The notes under the pieces were generated by a model. That model saw only the letters and a list, made by a program, of their open reading frames with translations. It ran no database searches and was not told where the DNA came from. A program made the position numbers and the translations under genes. 51,459 nt of DNA from an uncultured Desulfovibrio sp. (GTDB lineage Bacteria > Desulfobacterota > Desulfovibrionia > Desulfovibrionales > Desulfovibrionaceae). Positions 17,710 to 27,800 of the stretch are shown piece by piece. Position 1 is the first letter of the stretch. Each line of letters opens with the position of its first letter. Location of the stretch: NCBI GenBank assembly GCA_949291675.1, contig CASEWR010000112.1:1-51459 (forward strand). Reading direction: 5' to 3'.

Positions 17710-20700
17710 ATGGAGCATTCTGCATTCCTCAATGATGCCGCACTGCTTGACCTGTGTGCCAGACGCGGCGCCAGGCTGGATCTGCGCGACGGGAAACTGC
17801 TGATCAAGGCTGCCCCTGATGCCCTGTCCGAGGACGAGCGCCTGCTTGTGCGCACAAGAAAGTACTCCCTCATGCGCACCCTTGCACGGCGCCGTGCTGC
17901 CGACAGTGTGCAGACTGCCTGGGCTGAGCGCGAGCGTACAAGTGCAGCTGTCTGCCCGCTTACCCCCTGGCAGGAGATCTTTGCCCTGCTCACCAGACAG
18001 GGCGAGCATGCCGTTGTCAACCAGACAGCTGTCCTTGATGTGCACCTTCCCTGCCCGGACCCGGACGGCCATCTTGTCCGCAGGGCCCTGCAGGCGCTCA
18101 TGGAACGCCACCCCATGCTCAGGATGCAGGTGACAGCACTCGGAGACAGAGAAGGACAGCAGATTCTGCCTTCCTGCCCCCTGCCGCTGCGCATTGTCCA
18201 TGTGCAGGACGGGACAGGCGGGGAAGCAGTGAACGCCGGGAAAGCCGCAGACGCCAGGGAAACAGCTGTGGAGGCCTGCAGAAAAGAGTTTCGCGCCAGA
18301 GCCTGCGACCTGACCAGGGCGCCCTTGTGGCAGGCAGCATTCTTTCCCGCTGCGGACAGCTGCACAGGCATTCTTGTCCTGGGGCTGCATCACATCATCA
18401 TGGACGGCTGGTCCATGGGCCTTCTTGCCAGGGACCTTGCCAGGCTTCTTGTCTGCATGGCCGAGGGAACCATGCCCGCTGCACCTCCTGCAGTGACCTA
18501 CGCTGACTACGCAGCCTGGCTGGACAAAACTGGCCTTGCCCGTATCCGCCAGGCCCAGACTGCATGGTGGAACGACACAGTGCATGGCGTTCCCCAGCGC
18601 CACAGAATCAGCACAGATTACCTGCGCGGCACACAGCACGGCAGACAGACGTTGTGCAGACTGCAGCTTGAGCCAGAGGTCCTGCAGCGCCTGCACAAGA
18701 CTGCTGCCAGACTTGACTGCAGCCTGTTTGCCGCCCTGCACACAGCTCTGCGCCAGCTCCTCTGGCGCACTGCCGGACAGACCCATGCCCCTGTGCTCAC
18801 AGTGGCTGCCAACAGGCAGCTTGCCGGGCTTGAGGACGTGGTCGGCTGCTTTGTCAACGTGCTCCCCCTGGTCGCACCCCTTGATCCCGCTGCCCCTGCA
18901 GCAGAGAGCATACGCCAGAGCCAGGCCTGCCTCATGGAAGCCATGGAGCATCAGATGCTGCCCTTCCAGGACATTGTCGCTGCAGCACGTGTCAGACGGC
19001 AGCATGTGCGCCATCCCCTCAGTCAGATCTTCCTGACCCTGCAGAATGCCTTTGCCGGCGGCCAGACAGGCTGCGTCACAGCCCGCCTGCCTGTCGAGCC
19101 CATCTCTGCCTATGATCTGGCCTTCCTTGTCTGGGACTACGGTGACAGGGGCTGCATCATCCACCTGGAATACGACGCAGGCCTTTTCAAAGAGGAGCGC
19201 ATGCAGGCCCTGCTTGCGGAATTTGCCACCTGCATCCGCGAGCTCTGCGCCTGCGAACTTGAACAGGCACAGGCTGAGGAGACAGACAGGCAAAGGGGCC
19301 AGGACGCAGTGCAACAGGACACAGCCCAGCCGGAAACAGTGCAGCAGGAGAGTGTACAGCCGGACACAGCAGGCCGGAACACAGCTTGTCAGGACCAGGC
19401 TTCCCCCGGCACAGTTTCCCCGGATACTGGCCTGCAGGACACGGCTCAGGCACGTCTTGCCCGCGCCCTGAACCTTGGCAGCAACACCACTGTCCTGTTT
19501 GCAGAGCCAACAGTGCTGGACAGTCTGCTCACTGCAGCCTGCACTCTGAGCGGCTGCACCTGCTGCACCGGCTCCTCTGCCCCTGCACAGCCCGGCCAGC
19601 CTGTGCTGCGCATCCTGACACACTGGCCTGCAACACATGAGACTGCAGCCGGGCACACGCCTGAAGCACAGTCCGGATCTCGCCCTGAATCCCGGTCTGG
19701 TTCTCTGTCTGGTTCTCAGCCCGGCCCGCTGTCTGCCCCGCAGACTGACGTTCAGCCCCAGGACCATCTGCTCCTCGTCAATCACCTGCCGCCGGCAGGG
19801 CAGCTTGTTCAGGCAGCTGCTCTTGCAGCCTCGGTCCGCTTCCTTGTGCAGGATCCCGTACGCGGGGATGTGCTTGTTGCCGATGCCGCAGATCTTGCCT
19901 CGGACAGGGACACCACCCTGCCTGCCACGCTGCTGCTCTCTGCAAATGAGGCACAGGCCCTGGCCTGCCAGGAGCCTGCCGCATTCAGGCCATCTTGCCG
20001 GCCATTTTCCCAGTCATCCCAGTCATCTGCCCAGTCATCTGCCCAGTCATCTGTCCAGTCATCTCCCCTGAGCTCTTCCCAAAACGCTTTCACGGACGTT
20101 TCCCGGCTTTCCTCCCAGCGCCTGCCGGGCAGGGACAGGGCGCGCTTTGCCCTGCCCCTGCCCGGGGGAACAAGCCCCCTGCTCTGGCGCCACGGCCATG
20201 CCGTACATCTGGATCAGCTGGCCATGCAGGCAGCCTGCGTGCGGACACCCGAAGAGGCCGACCTTGCCCTGGGACTGCTTGTCCCTGCCCATGCCTCGGC
20301 CCTGAGCTCCGTTGTCCATGCGGACGGCGAGCTGGTGGCCTGGACAGGCAGAGGCTTTGTCCTGGACGAGGCACACCTTGCCAGGCTGCCCGAGGCCCTG
20401 CGCCCGCGTCATGTCATGCCTGTGGACCATGTCCCGCGACGCAGCGACGGCACTGTCTGCCGGGAGAGCCTGCTGGATATTCCCTTCTACAGCGAGGACT
20501 TTGTCCGGCGCGGCATACCCCATGCCTGGCTGCGCACAGCTGACCAGAGATCGTCTGCAGGTTCGCCTGCAGGCAGTGCAGACTGGCTGCATGTGCCGGC
20601 AGAGCGCCCCTGGAGCATGACAGGCCTGCCAGTCGCACCAGGACAGCACACAGGACAGCGCACAGGACAACACGCCGGGCCGTACTCCGGGCATACCTGC

Positions 20701-21834
20701 CTCTTTGCCAGTGACAAGCCCTGCCTTGTGCATTTGTCCGGCACAAGTCTGGACAGCCTCTGCCTGCATCTGCTCCTGCACAGCTGTGCAGGCAGCTTCC
20801 TGCTGGCAGGCGACAACGCAGACATGCTGTGCTCCTTTCTGAACAGCCCGCGTCTTGCCCCCTGGCAGGCCTCCTCTGCCGCTCCCGTGCACAGCGCTGT
20901 GCAGATTATCCCGGAAAAAGGCCCTGTTCCCCAGGCTCTTCCCGCCTCTGCCCCGGGCTGCCCCTGCCTGTGCTGGGTCGTCTTTGACACCAGCCGTACA
21001 GACAGCATCAGCACGGCCCGCAGGGCAGGGCTCTTTGCCTCCCTGTGCGCCCTGGCCCGCACCTGCAATGCCGCCTCACCGCACACGGCCCTGGTGCTGG
21101 GCATGCCCTGCTGGAACTGTGCTGCAGGCACTGCAGGCCAGGGGCTGACGCTCCAGCGTGCAGGCGAGCTCTTGCACACTGCCCTTGCAACAGGCAGGGA
21201 TATGGCGCTGATCGGCCTGGAACCAGAGGACATAGGCTGGAAAAGCCTGCATTTTCGCACGCCGCACCCCTGCTGCGAGCTTGTGTGCACACAGCCTGTC
21301 TCACCCCAGACCCTGCCCTATCCCCTGCGCACGGCCTTTTGCGAGACAGGACCCCTGCATATGCTGGCCGGCTCCTCTGAGCGTCACGACGGGCCAGGCT
21401 GCCCACAGGCGCAGTCTGCCGGCACTGCCACAGCGCACAGCACGCAGCGTCCGGCTGACGAACATGCAGGCGGACACGCTGGCGGGCAGGCCGTTGCCCA
21501 GACCATGGCCGCCATCTGGAACAGCATTCTGCAGACAGAGAATGCTGACCCGAATGCCAGTTTTTTTGACCTTGGCGGAACCTCCGTCATGGCACCCCTC
21601 ATGCAGCAGCGCATTGCCTCTGCCTTTCAGGTGGACATCGGCGTTGCCGGTGTCTTCCTCTACCCGAGCCTGCACGAGCTGACCATGGTTGTCCTCACTG
21701 CCCTAGAAAGCCGGCACAATGCTCAGGCTGATACCCGCTCTTCAGCACACATGCAGGCCAGGCAGGCTGCTGCACGGGCCATGCGCACTGCACGCAAACA
21801 GGAGAGGAAAATCCATGTCGCACCCCTGGTCTGA
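17710..21834 (+). CDS. NRPS, docking-C-(A missing)-T with degenerate middle
   Basis: 1374 aa. ATG 17710 is preferred because GGGAGGAGG (17694-17702) precedes it; an earlier in-frame start would overlap the upstream gene. TubC-like docking domain (1-60), condensation domain (about 80-510) with intact HHIIMDG (227-233), and a C-terminal carrier DLGGTSVM (Ser1292). Between them lie about 700 residues with no A3 SGTTGxPK, no A5 or A8 core and no KR nucleotide motif. They are rich in Ser/Gln/Pro repeats. A stretch near 870-930 (LPEALRPRHVMPVDHVPRRSDGT) resembles the end of an A domain, and residues around 1090-1180 faintly recall the end of a ketoreductase. I read it as a decayed A or A-KR module; the carrier would need loading in trans or the module may be skipped. 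Confidence 0.8.
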   Translation: MEHSAFLNDAALLDLCARRGARLDLRDGKLLIKAAPDALSEDERLLVRTRKYSLMRTLARRRAADSVQTAWAERERTSAAVCPLTPWQEIFALLTRQGEHAVVNQTAVLDVHLPCPDPDGHLVRRALQALMERHPMLRMQVTALGDREGQQILPSCPLPLRIVHVQDGTGGEAVNAGKAADARETAVEACRKEFRARACDLTRAPLWQAAFFPAADSCTGILVLGLHHIIMDGWSMGLLARDLARLLVCMAEGTMPAAPPAVTYADYAAWLDKTGLARIRQAQTAWWNDTVHGVPQRHRISTDYLRGTQHGRQTLCRLQLEPEVLQRLHKTAARLDCSLFAALHTALRQLLWRTAGQTHAPVLTVAANRQLAGLEDVVGCFVNVLPLVAPLDPAAPAAESIRQSQACLMEAMEHQMLPFQDIVAAARVRRQHVRHPLSQIFLTLQNAFAGGQTGCVTARLPVEPISAYDLAFLVWDYGDRGCIIHLEYDAGLFKEERMQALLAEFATCIRELCACELEQAQAEETDRQRGQDAVQQDTAQPETVQQESVQPDTAGRNTACQDQASPGTVSPDTGLQDTAQARLARALNLGSNTTVLFAEPTVLDSLLTAACTLSGCTCCTGSSAPAQPGQPVLRILTHWPATHETAAGHTPEAQSGSRPESRSGSLSGSQPGPLSAPQTDVQPQDHLLLVNHLPPAGQLVQAAALAASVRFLVQDPVRGDVLVADAADLASDRDTTLPATLLLSANEAQALACQEPAAFRPSCRPFSQSSQSSAQSSAQSSVQSSPLSSSQNAFTDVSRLSSQRLPGRDRARFALPLPGGTSPLLWRHGHAVHLDQLAMQAACVRTPEEADLALGLLVPAHASALSSVVHADGELVAWTGRGFVLDEAHLARLPEALRPRHVMPVDHVPRRSDGTVCRESLLDIPFYSEDFVRRGIPHAWLRTADQRSSAGSPAGSADWLHVPAERPWSMTGLPVAPGQHTGQRTGQHAGPYSGHTCLFASDKPCLVHLSGTSLDSLCLHLLLHSCAGSFLLAGDNADMLCSFLNSPRLAPWQASSAAPVHSAVQIIPEKGPVPQALPASAPGCPCLCWVVFDTSRTDSISTARRAGLFASLCALARTCNAASPHTALVLGMPCWNCAAGTAGQGLTLQRAGELLHTALATGRDMALIGLEPEDIGWKSLHFRTPHPCCELVCTQPVSPQTLPYPLRTAFCETGPLHMLAGSSERHDGPGCPQAQSAGTATAHSTQRPADEHAGGHAGGQAVAQTMAAIWNSILQTENADPNASFFDLGGTSVMAPLMQQRIASAFQVDIGVAGVFLYPSLHELTMVVLTALESRHNAQADTRSSAHMQARQAAARAMRTARKQERKIHVAPLV
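20011..20066 (+). repeat. 12-bp tandem repeat within NRPS linker
   Basis: About 4.5 copies of a 12-bp unit close to CAGTCATCTGCC, encoding QSS-(A/V) repeats inside the degenerate region of the C-T protein. The unit keeps the reading frame, so copy-number change would only lengthen or shorten a linker. Confidence 0.85.
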
Positions 21835-24580
21835 CGAAACCTGCCCCAATGCCGTTGCCGTCATCGGCATGGCCGGACGATTCTGCGCTGCTCCTGACCT
21901 TGACGCCTTCTGGCACAATCTCTGCGAGGGCGTTGAGGCTGCCAGACGCATCAGTGCGCAGGAGCTTGCGGCAAACGGCTGCCAGCAGGCCTATGCCTCG
22001 CATCCGTCCTTTGTGCCGGTCTGCGCGCAGATGGAGGACGTGGACAAGTTCGATGCCGCCTTCTTCGGCCTGAGCAGCTGCGAGGCCAGGGACATGGACC
22101 CGCAGCTGCGCCTCATACTGGAAACATCCTGGCATGCCTTTGAAAACGCAGGCTATGCCCCGCAGCAGGTGGAAAATGACAGCACCAGGGTCGGCGTCTT
22201 TGCCGGAGCTGCACCAAGCTCGTACTGGCTGTGCAACGTGGGCCCGGATGCCTTCAATAATACCGGCACAGCCTTTCACAGGGCTGCCATTGTCAACGGC
22301 CAGGACTTTCTCAGCTCCTGGATCTCGTACAAATTCGGCTTCACAGGCCCGAGCCTGAACCTGCAGACTGCCTGCTCCACAGGCCTTGTGCTCATTGCCG
22401 CTGCCTGCCAGCACCTGCTGGATTTCAGCTGCGACATTGCCCTGGCAGCCACGGCCTCGGTTATCAACCCCAGGGGCTGGGGCTATGTTGCCGAATCCGG
22501 CGGCATTCTTGCCCCTGACGGACACTGCCGCCCCTTTGACGCAGCAGCAGGGGGCACCCTGCCTGGTGAAGGCGCAGGAGCTGTGGTGCTCAGGCGCCTT
22601 GAGGACGCGCTCCGGGACGGGGACCGCATTGAAGCCGTGATCCGCGGCTACGGCATCAGCAATGACGGCAGCCGCAGGGCAGGCTTTGCAGCTCCCAGTG
22701 CCGACGGACAGGCCCTGGCCATCAGTCTGGCCCTGAGCATGGCAGGGCTGGAAAGCCGCGACATAGGGTATGTGGAAGCCCACGGCACAGGCACCTACCT
22801 TGGAGATCCCATTGAAATTGCAGGGCTTTCCAAAGTCTTTCAGTCCCGCCCGGCACCCTGCCCCACAGGTTCCCTCAAGGGCAACCTCGGCCACCTCGGC
22901 AATGCCGCAGGCATGGCCTCCCTGCTCAAGGTCATCCTCATGCTGCGGCACAAACACATTCCGCCCACCATCAATTTCCGCACGCTCAACCCGGCCCTCA
23001 ACCTGGACAGCGCGCGCTTTGTCATTGCCGCAGAAAACATGCCCTGGGACAAGCCCCCTGCCAATGCTCCCCGCCGTGCCGGCATCAGCTCCTTCGGCTT
23101 CGGCGGCACCAACTGCCACCTCATTGTCGAGGAGGCGCCCACCCGCACAATGGCAGCCCCTGCTTTGTGCCGGGAACGTGTGCCTCACGCCTCCTCCCTG
23201 CAGTCTGCTGCCTGCGAAGAGGCAGACACGGCCCTTGTCATCAGCGCACCGGACCAGGAAGGGCTGCAGCGCTGCCTCAAAACCTGGGGAGAGTTCTTTC
23301 TGGCCAACCCGGACCTGCCTCTGCAGGAACTGGCCTGGAATATGCGCCATACCCGCACCCTCTTTGCCTGGCGCTGCGTGCTGAGTTGCACAAACCTGCT
23401 CAGTGCAGGCAGAGCACTGCTTGCTCAGGGAACAGCCATGGCCCCTGCCTCCGGCGCGGACGGCACACGCATACTGTGTGCCCACTGCCCGCAGCGGCCG
23501 CTGCTTGTCCTGGTCGTTGAGCAGAGCCTTGCTGCACAAAGCCCTGCAGCACAGAACCACGCTGCGCAGAACATCGCAGAACAGCGTCTCGTTGCACAGC
23601 CCCCTGGCGCACAGCAGCTGGCACAACTTGCCGCAGTGCTTGCCAAAGCTGCCATCAGCCCCCTGTGCGCCCTTGTGACGAACACGGAACAGGTGCGCGC
23701 TGCACCGTCTTCCTGCGCCACACTGAAGGCTGATGCCCCGGGAACGGACACCTCAGAGACGGACAGCCCGGCAACTGATGCCACAGGAACTGGTGCTGCT
23801 GGGCCTGATGCCACAGAGACGCATACGCTGACGGACACGCTGCTGCAGACCCTGCAGGCGCTGCTGCCGCAGACACTGCTCTCTGCCCCTCTGCAACGTC
23901 CGGCACCCCTGGCCCTGCCGCCCCTTCTGCCAGGCACGGAGCTTGTACTTTTGCATGTGAGCCCGCAGCAGGCAGGGGCCGGCGAAGAGAGCGTGCGGCT
24001 CGTTGCAGCCGATGCCCTGCGCAAAGCCTGCTGCCTTCCCGAAGACTACAGCCGGCTGCCCTGCAGGGCAGTGCATCTTGCCCTTTCCCCGGCACAGCCC
24101 CTGCCCTGCACAGCACTCATGGCACATCTGCTTGCCTGCGGCCTTGCTCCGCACTGCGCCTGCAGCACGGGCAGCAGGCCCCGCAGACTGGAACTTCCCC
24201 TCTATCCCTTTGCCCGCACCTCGTACTGGCTGCCGCTGCGCCAGCACGGACAGGCAGAGACTGCCAGCACCCAGGCCTGCACCTGCACACAGGAAGCTGC
24301 GCACGATGCAGGACCTGACAGCCCGCAGCCAGGCCCTGATGAGGTTGTGCTGGCCATCTGGCGGGAAGCCTTTGAACAGGAAGACCTTGCCATGGATGCC
24401 GACTTCTACGCCCTGGGCGGCAGTTCCATGACTGCCGTGCAGATCCTTGCTGATGTGGAAAGCGTCTTCGACATCAGGGTGTCCATGAACCAGTTTTCAG
24501 GCATACGCACCCCTGCCCAGCTGCTCGCACTGCTGACCAGGATGGCCGAGCAGACACAGGACACAGAGCGCACCCCTTGA
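21815..24580 (+). CDS. PKS module, KS-(AT lost)-ACP
   Basis: 921 aa. The start at 21815 follows GGAGAGG and overlaps the previous gene by 20 nt; an in-frame start 96 nt upstream lacks support. The ketosynthase (about 10-440) is intact: DPQLRLILE, active-site TACSTG (Cys187), EAHGTGT (His323), KGNLGH (His360), and the terminal FGFGGTNCH. Where an acyltransferase should follow, residues 460-800 contain no GHSxG or HxFH motif and are full of Ala/Gln and Thr/Asp repeats; only a post-AT-linker-like LPLYPFARTSYW survives. ACP with ALGGSS (Ser871) at the C-terminus. It should add a C2 unit without reduction if loaded in trans, perhaps by the AT of the protein starting at 33434. No KR, DH or MT is visible. 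Confidence 0.85.
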   Translation: MSHPWSDETCPNAVAVIGMAGRFCAAPDLDAFWHNLCEGVEAARRISAQELAANGCQQAYASHPSFVPVCAQMEDVDKFDAAFFGLSSCEARDMDPQLRLILETSWHAFENAGYAPQQVENDSTRVGVFAGAAPSSYWLCNVGPDAFNNTGTAFHRAAIVNGQDFLSSWISYKFGFTGPSLNLQTACSTGLVLIAAACQHLLDFSCDIALAATASVINPRGWGYVAESGGILAPDGHCRPFDAAAGGTLPGEGAGAVVLRRLEDALRDGDRIEAVIRGYGISNDGSRRAGFAAPSADGQALAISLALSMAGLESRDIGYVEAHGTGTYLGDPIEIAGLSKVFQSRPAPCPTGSLKGNLGHLGNAAGMASLLKVILMLRHKHIPPTINFRTLNPALNLDSARFVIAAENMPWDKPPANAPRRAGISSFGFGGTNCHLIVEEAPTRTMAAPALCRERVPHASSLQSAACEEADTALVISAPDQEGLQRCLKTWGEFFLANPDLPLQELAWNMRHTRTLFAWRCVLSCTNLLSAGRALLAQGTAMAPASGADGTRILCAHCPQRPLLVLVVEQSLAAQSPAAQNHAAQNIAEQRLVAQPPGAQQLAQLAAVLAKAAISPLCALVTNTEQVRAAPSSCATLKADAPGTDTSETDSPATDATGTGAAGPDATETHTLTDTLLQTLQALLPQTLLSAPLQRPAPLALPPLLPGTELVLLHVSPQQAGAGEESVRLVAADALRKACCLPEDYSRLPCRAVHLALSPAQPLPCTALMAHLLACGLAPHCACSTGSRPRRLELPLYPFARTSYWLPLRQHGQAETASTQACTCTQEAAHDAGPDSPQPGPDEVVLAIWREAFEQEDLAMDADFYALGGSSMTAVQILADVESVFDIRVSMNQFSGIRTPAQLLALLTRMAEQTQDTERTP

Positions 24581-24791
24581 AGCACAGCGTCTTTTGCCTG
24601 CACCAGGAGTGCGTCTCCCTGCCCTGCAGGAGCGCAGACCGGCAGGGACAGCAGCCTGGAGCCCGGCAGGGAGTGCGGGCCAGTCAGGAGACAGGACCAT
24701 CCGGACGACAGACCATCAGAACACAGGCCTTCGGGACAGCCCATCAGAACACAGACATCAGGCCTTCAGCACAACAGACCACCAGGTCACA

Positions 24792-24829
24792 GGACACTCA
24801 GGATACTGGACACTCAGGATACAGGACAC
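24792..24829 (+). repeat. Short tandem repeat immediately before an NRPS start
   Basis: Two and a half copies of GGACACTCAGGATAC(T) end three bases before the ATG of the Cy-A-T gene. Further left (about 24710-24770) CCATCAGAACACAG occurs twice. The 252-bp spacer 24581-24832 otherwise holds no gene, and no clear ribosome-binding site precedes the ATG. Confidence 0.8.
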
Positions 24830-24832
24830 CCC

Positions 24833-27800
24833 ATGCTTCAGCCACCACCCGGACATGCGGCGCTGGCAGCCAGGGCTGCAGCCCGCAAGAACAGACAGGA
24901 CAGCCCCTTCCTTGTTTCACGACCTGACGAACGCTATCAACCCTTTCCGCTCAGTGACATGCAGCAGGCCTACTGGATAGGCAGATCTGCAGATCTGCAG
25001 GGTGGCGGTGTTGCCATGCAAAGCTGCGTGGAACTGGACTGCCCGGCACTGGACACCGGCCGCTTTGAGCAGGCGCTCACTGCCCTTGTCGAGCGCCATG
25101 ACATGCTGCACGCAGTGGTCACAGAGGATGGCAGGCAGCGCGTGCTGCCCCTGCCGGTCCACTTTCCTCTCACCATCAGGGATCTGTCCGCACTGGCCCC
25201 GGAGGAGCAGGAGCGGCAGATAGCCATGCATGCTGCCCGCATGGAAACATGGGTGAGCGATCTGAGCAGATGGCCGCAGTCCGAAGTGCACTTCTTCCTG
25301 CTCGGGCGCAACCAGGACGGCACGTGCCGCGGTGTGCTGCATTTTCGCTGGGATATGTGGGCCACTGACGGGCGCAGCTTTCAGATCCTCTATGAGGACC
25401 TTGCAGCCCTCTACCTTGACCCGCAGGCGCAGCTCCCACCCCTGCCCGTGACCTTTCGCGACTACATGCTGGCCCTGCAGGCCCATGAGTCCTCGCCAGC
25501 GTTTCAGCGCAGCCTGCGCTACTGGCTGAAGGAACTGCCCGCACTGCCGCCAGCCCCTGTCTTTCCCGCAGTGCAGGATAACGGCGGCACCACAGGCACT
25601 GCCGTCAAACGCTACACAGCTGTGATCAGCAGGGAGGAGACGGACTTTCTTGTCCGCCACTGTGCAGGGCACGGCCTCTCGCTGACTGCCCTGCTGGCAG
25701 CCCTCTACAGCGAGGTCACAGGTCTGTGGAGCGCCTCACCGGCCTTCACCCTGAACATGCCCCGCTTCAACCGCAATCTGCACTGGCATGCCAGCCTCAA
25801 CCACGTCATGGGCGAGTTTGCCACCTTCACCCTTGTGCCCGTGAACCTGCGTGACGGCAACTGCCTGCTGGAGCGGGCCAGAGCCCTGCAAAAGACGCTG
25901 TGGAACTGCCTTGAGCATGCAGATGTCTCAGGTGTGCGCCTGCTGCGCGAGCTTGCGCGCAGCAGAGGCGGCCTTGCCGCTGATGCCATGCCTGTCATCT
26001 TCACGGCCATGCCGGCCCGCAAAAGCTCGGACAAGGGAGTGGAACAGGTGCTCAGGGCCTTTGGCACAGTGCGGGCAACCCACGGCTCCACACCCCAGAC
26101 CACCCTGGACTGCCAGTACACCCTGTTCAATGACTGCCTGCACCTCTACTGGGACGCCAGGCTCTCTGCCTTCCCGCCAGGCATGACTGATGCCATGTTT
26201 GCCGAATTTGTGCGCATTGTGCGCTGTGCAGCCACAGATGCCGCAGCCTGGACAGTGCCGCATCTTGCTGCCCTGCCAGAGGACCAGGCAAGGGTGCGCA
26301 GGCTGCGCAACAACCGCCCCCTTGCCCTGCCTGATGAGACCGTATGCATGAGCTTTGTGCGCAGGGCCATGGCAGACCCGCATGCCCCTCTGCTCTATGA
26401 CGACCAGCTCTGCCTGAGCTGCGGACAGGTGCTGACACATGCCCTGGCAGTGCGCAGAGCTGTGCTGGACAGCATCAGCACGCACCGTGTCAGCCAGGGC
26501 CACAGCGCTGCCAGTAGTGCTGCGGCTGGCACTGCCGGCGCTGAACATGGAGACGTGGCACCGCTCTCGGTTGCCCTGCTCATGGAACGCGGCTGGAAGA
26601 GCATTGTCTGCATCCTGGGCATACAGCTTGCCGGCCTGGCCTACCTGCCCCTTGACTGCACAAATCCTGGTCCGCGCCTGCACCATATGCTGCGCAGCGG
26701 CAGGGCTTGTGCTGTCATCAGCGAGGAAGATGTCCGCCAGCGCCTTGATCCTGCAACACTGGCCAGGGACGGCATTGTGCATCTGCATGCTGAAAGGATC
26801 TGCCCTGCTGCTGCACTGCACTGTGACAGCTTTGCCGCAAGCCTGCCTGCAGAACTTGCCGCAACGGCAGCAAAACGCACGGATCCTGCCTACATTCTGC
26901 TGACCTCAGGCACCACCGGCACGCCCAAGGCCGTGGTCGTGAGCCAGGACAATGTGCTCAATCTCTGCACTGCCACCAATGCAACCTTTGCCATGACAGC
27001 CAAAGACCGCATTCTTGCCGTCACTGCCCTGCATCATGACCTCAGTGTCTATGACATTTTTGCAGCCCTGAGCACAGGTGCAGGCCTGGTGCTGCTGCCA
27101 GGGGAGCAGGCAAGGGACCCGGACACCTGGATAGAATGCATGTTGCGGCACAGGGTGAGCTTCTGGAACAGTGTGCCGGCCTTTCTCAAGCTGCTTGCCC
27201 AGCGCTGCGAGGAGAAGGGGGTGCGCCTGCCTGTCCGCATCTTCACTGCCGGAGGTGACTGGGTGGAGGCAGCCCTGCCGGCCCGTCTGCGCGCCATTGC
27301 CCCTGATGCTGCCTTCTATTCCATTGGCGGCCCCACGGAAACCACGGTGTGGAACATCATGTACAAGGTGGAAGACAAGCTTCCCCAGGGCTGGAGCGTC
27401 ATTCCCTACGGTGCTGCCACGGAGAACAACAGCTATTACCTGCTTGACGATGAGCTGCGCGAGGTCCCGGACTGGGTGACAGGAGAAATGTACTGCGCAG
27501 GGGCCAATGTCTGCCTGGATATTCTTTCCGACAAGCCGGAGCAGCGCTTTGCGGTACACCCGCAGACAGGTGAGCGTCTCTACCGCACAGGGGATGTGGG
27601 ACGCTTTCATCCCGACGGGCTCATTGAAATCCTGGGCCGCACGGATTTTCAAATCAATATCGGCGGCTACCGCCTTGATCCTGCAGAAATCGAGACCACA
27701 TTGCTGCGCCATCCGGCAGTGGAGCGGGCCATTGTGGTGCCTGCAGGCCAGAGAAGCGGCCATTCCGGGCATGTGCTTGCTGTCTTCATCCTGCCTGCAC

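Noticed and set aside
20011-20066. CRISPR array
   Set aside because: Units are 12 bp, adjacent and without spacers, inside a coding frame; the other arrays in the window are equally short. No cas genes.
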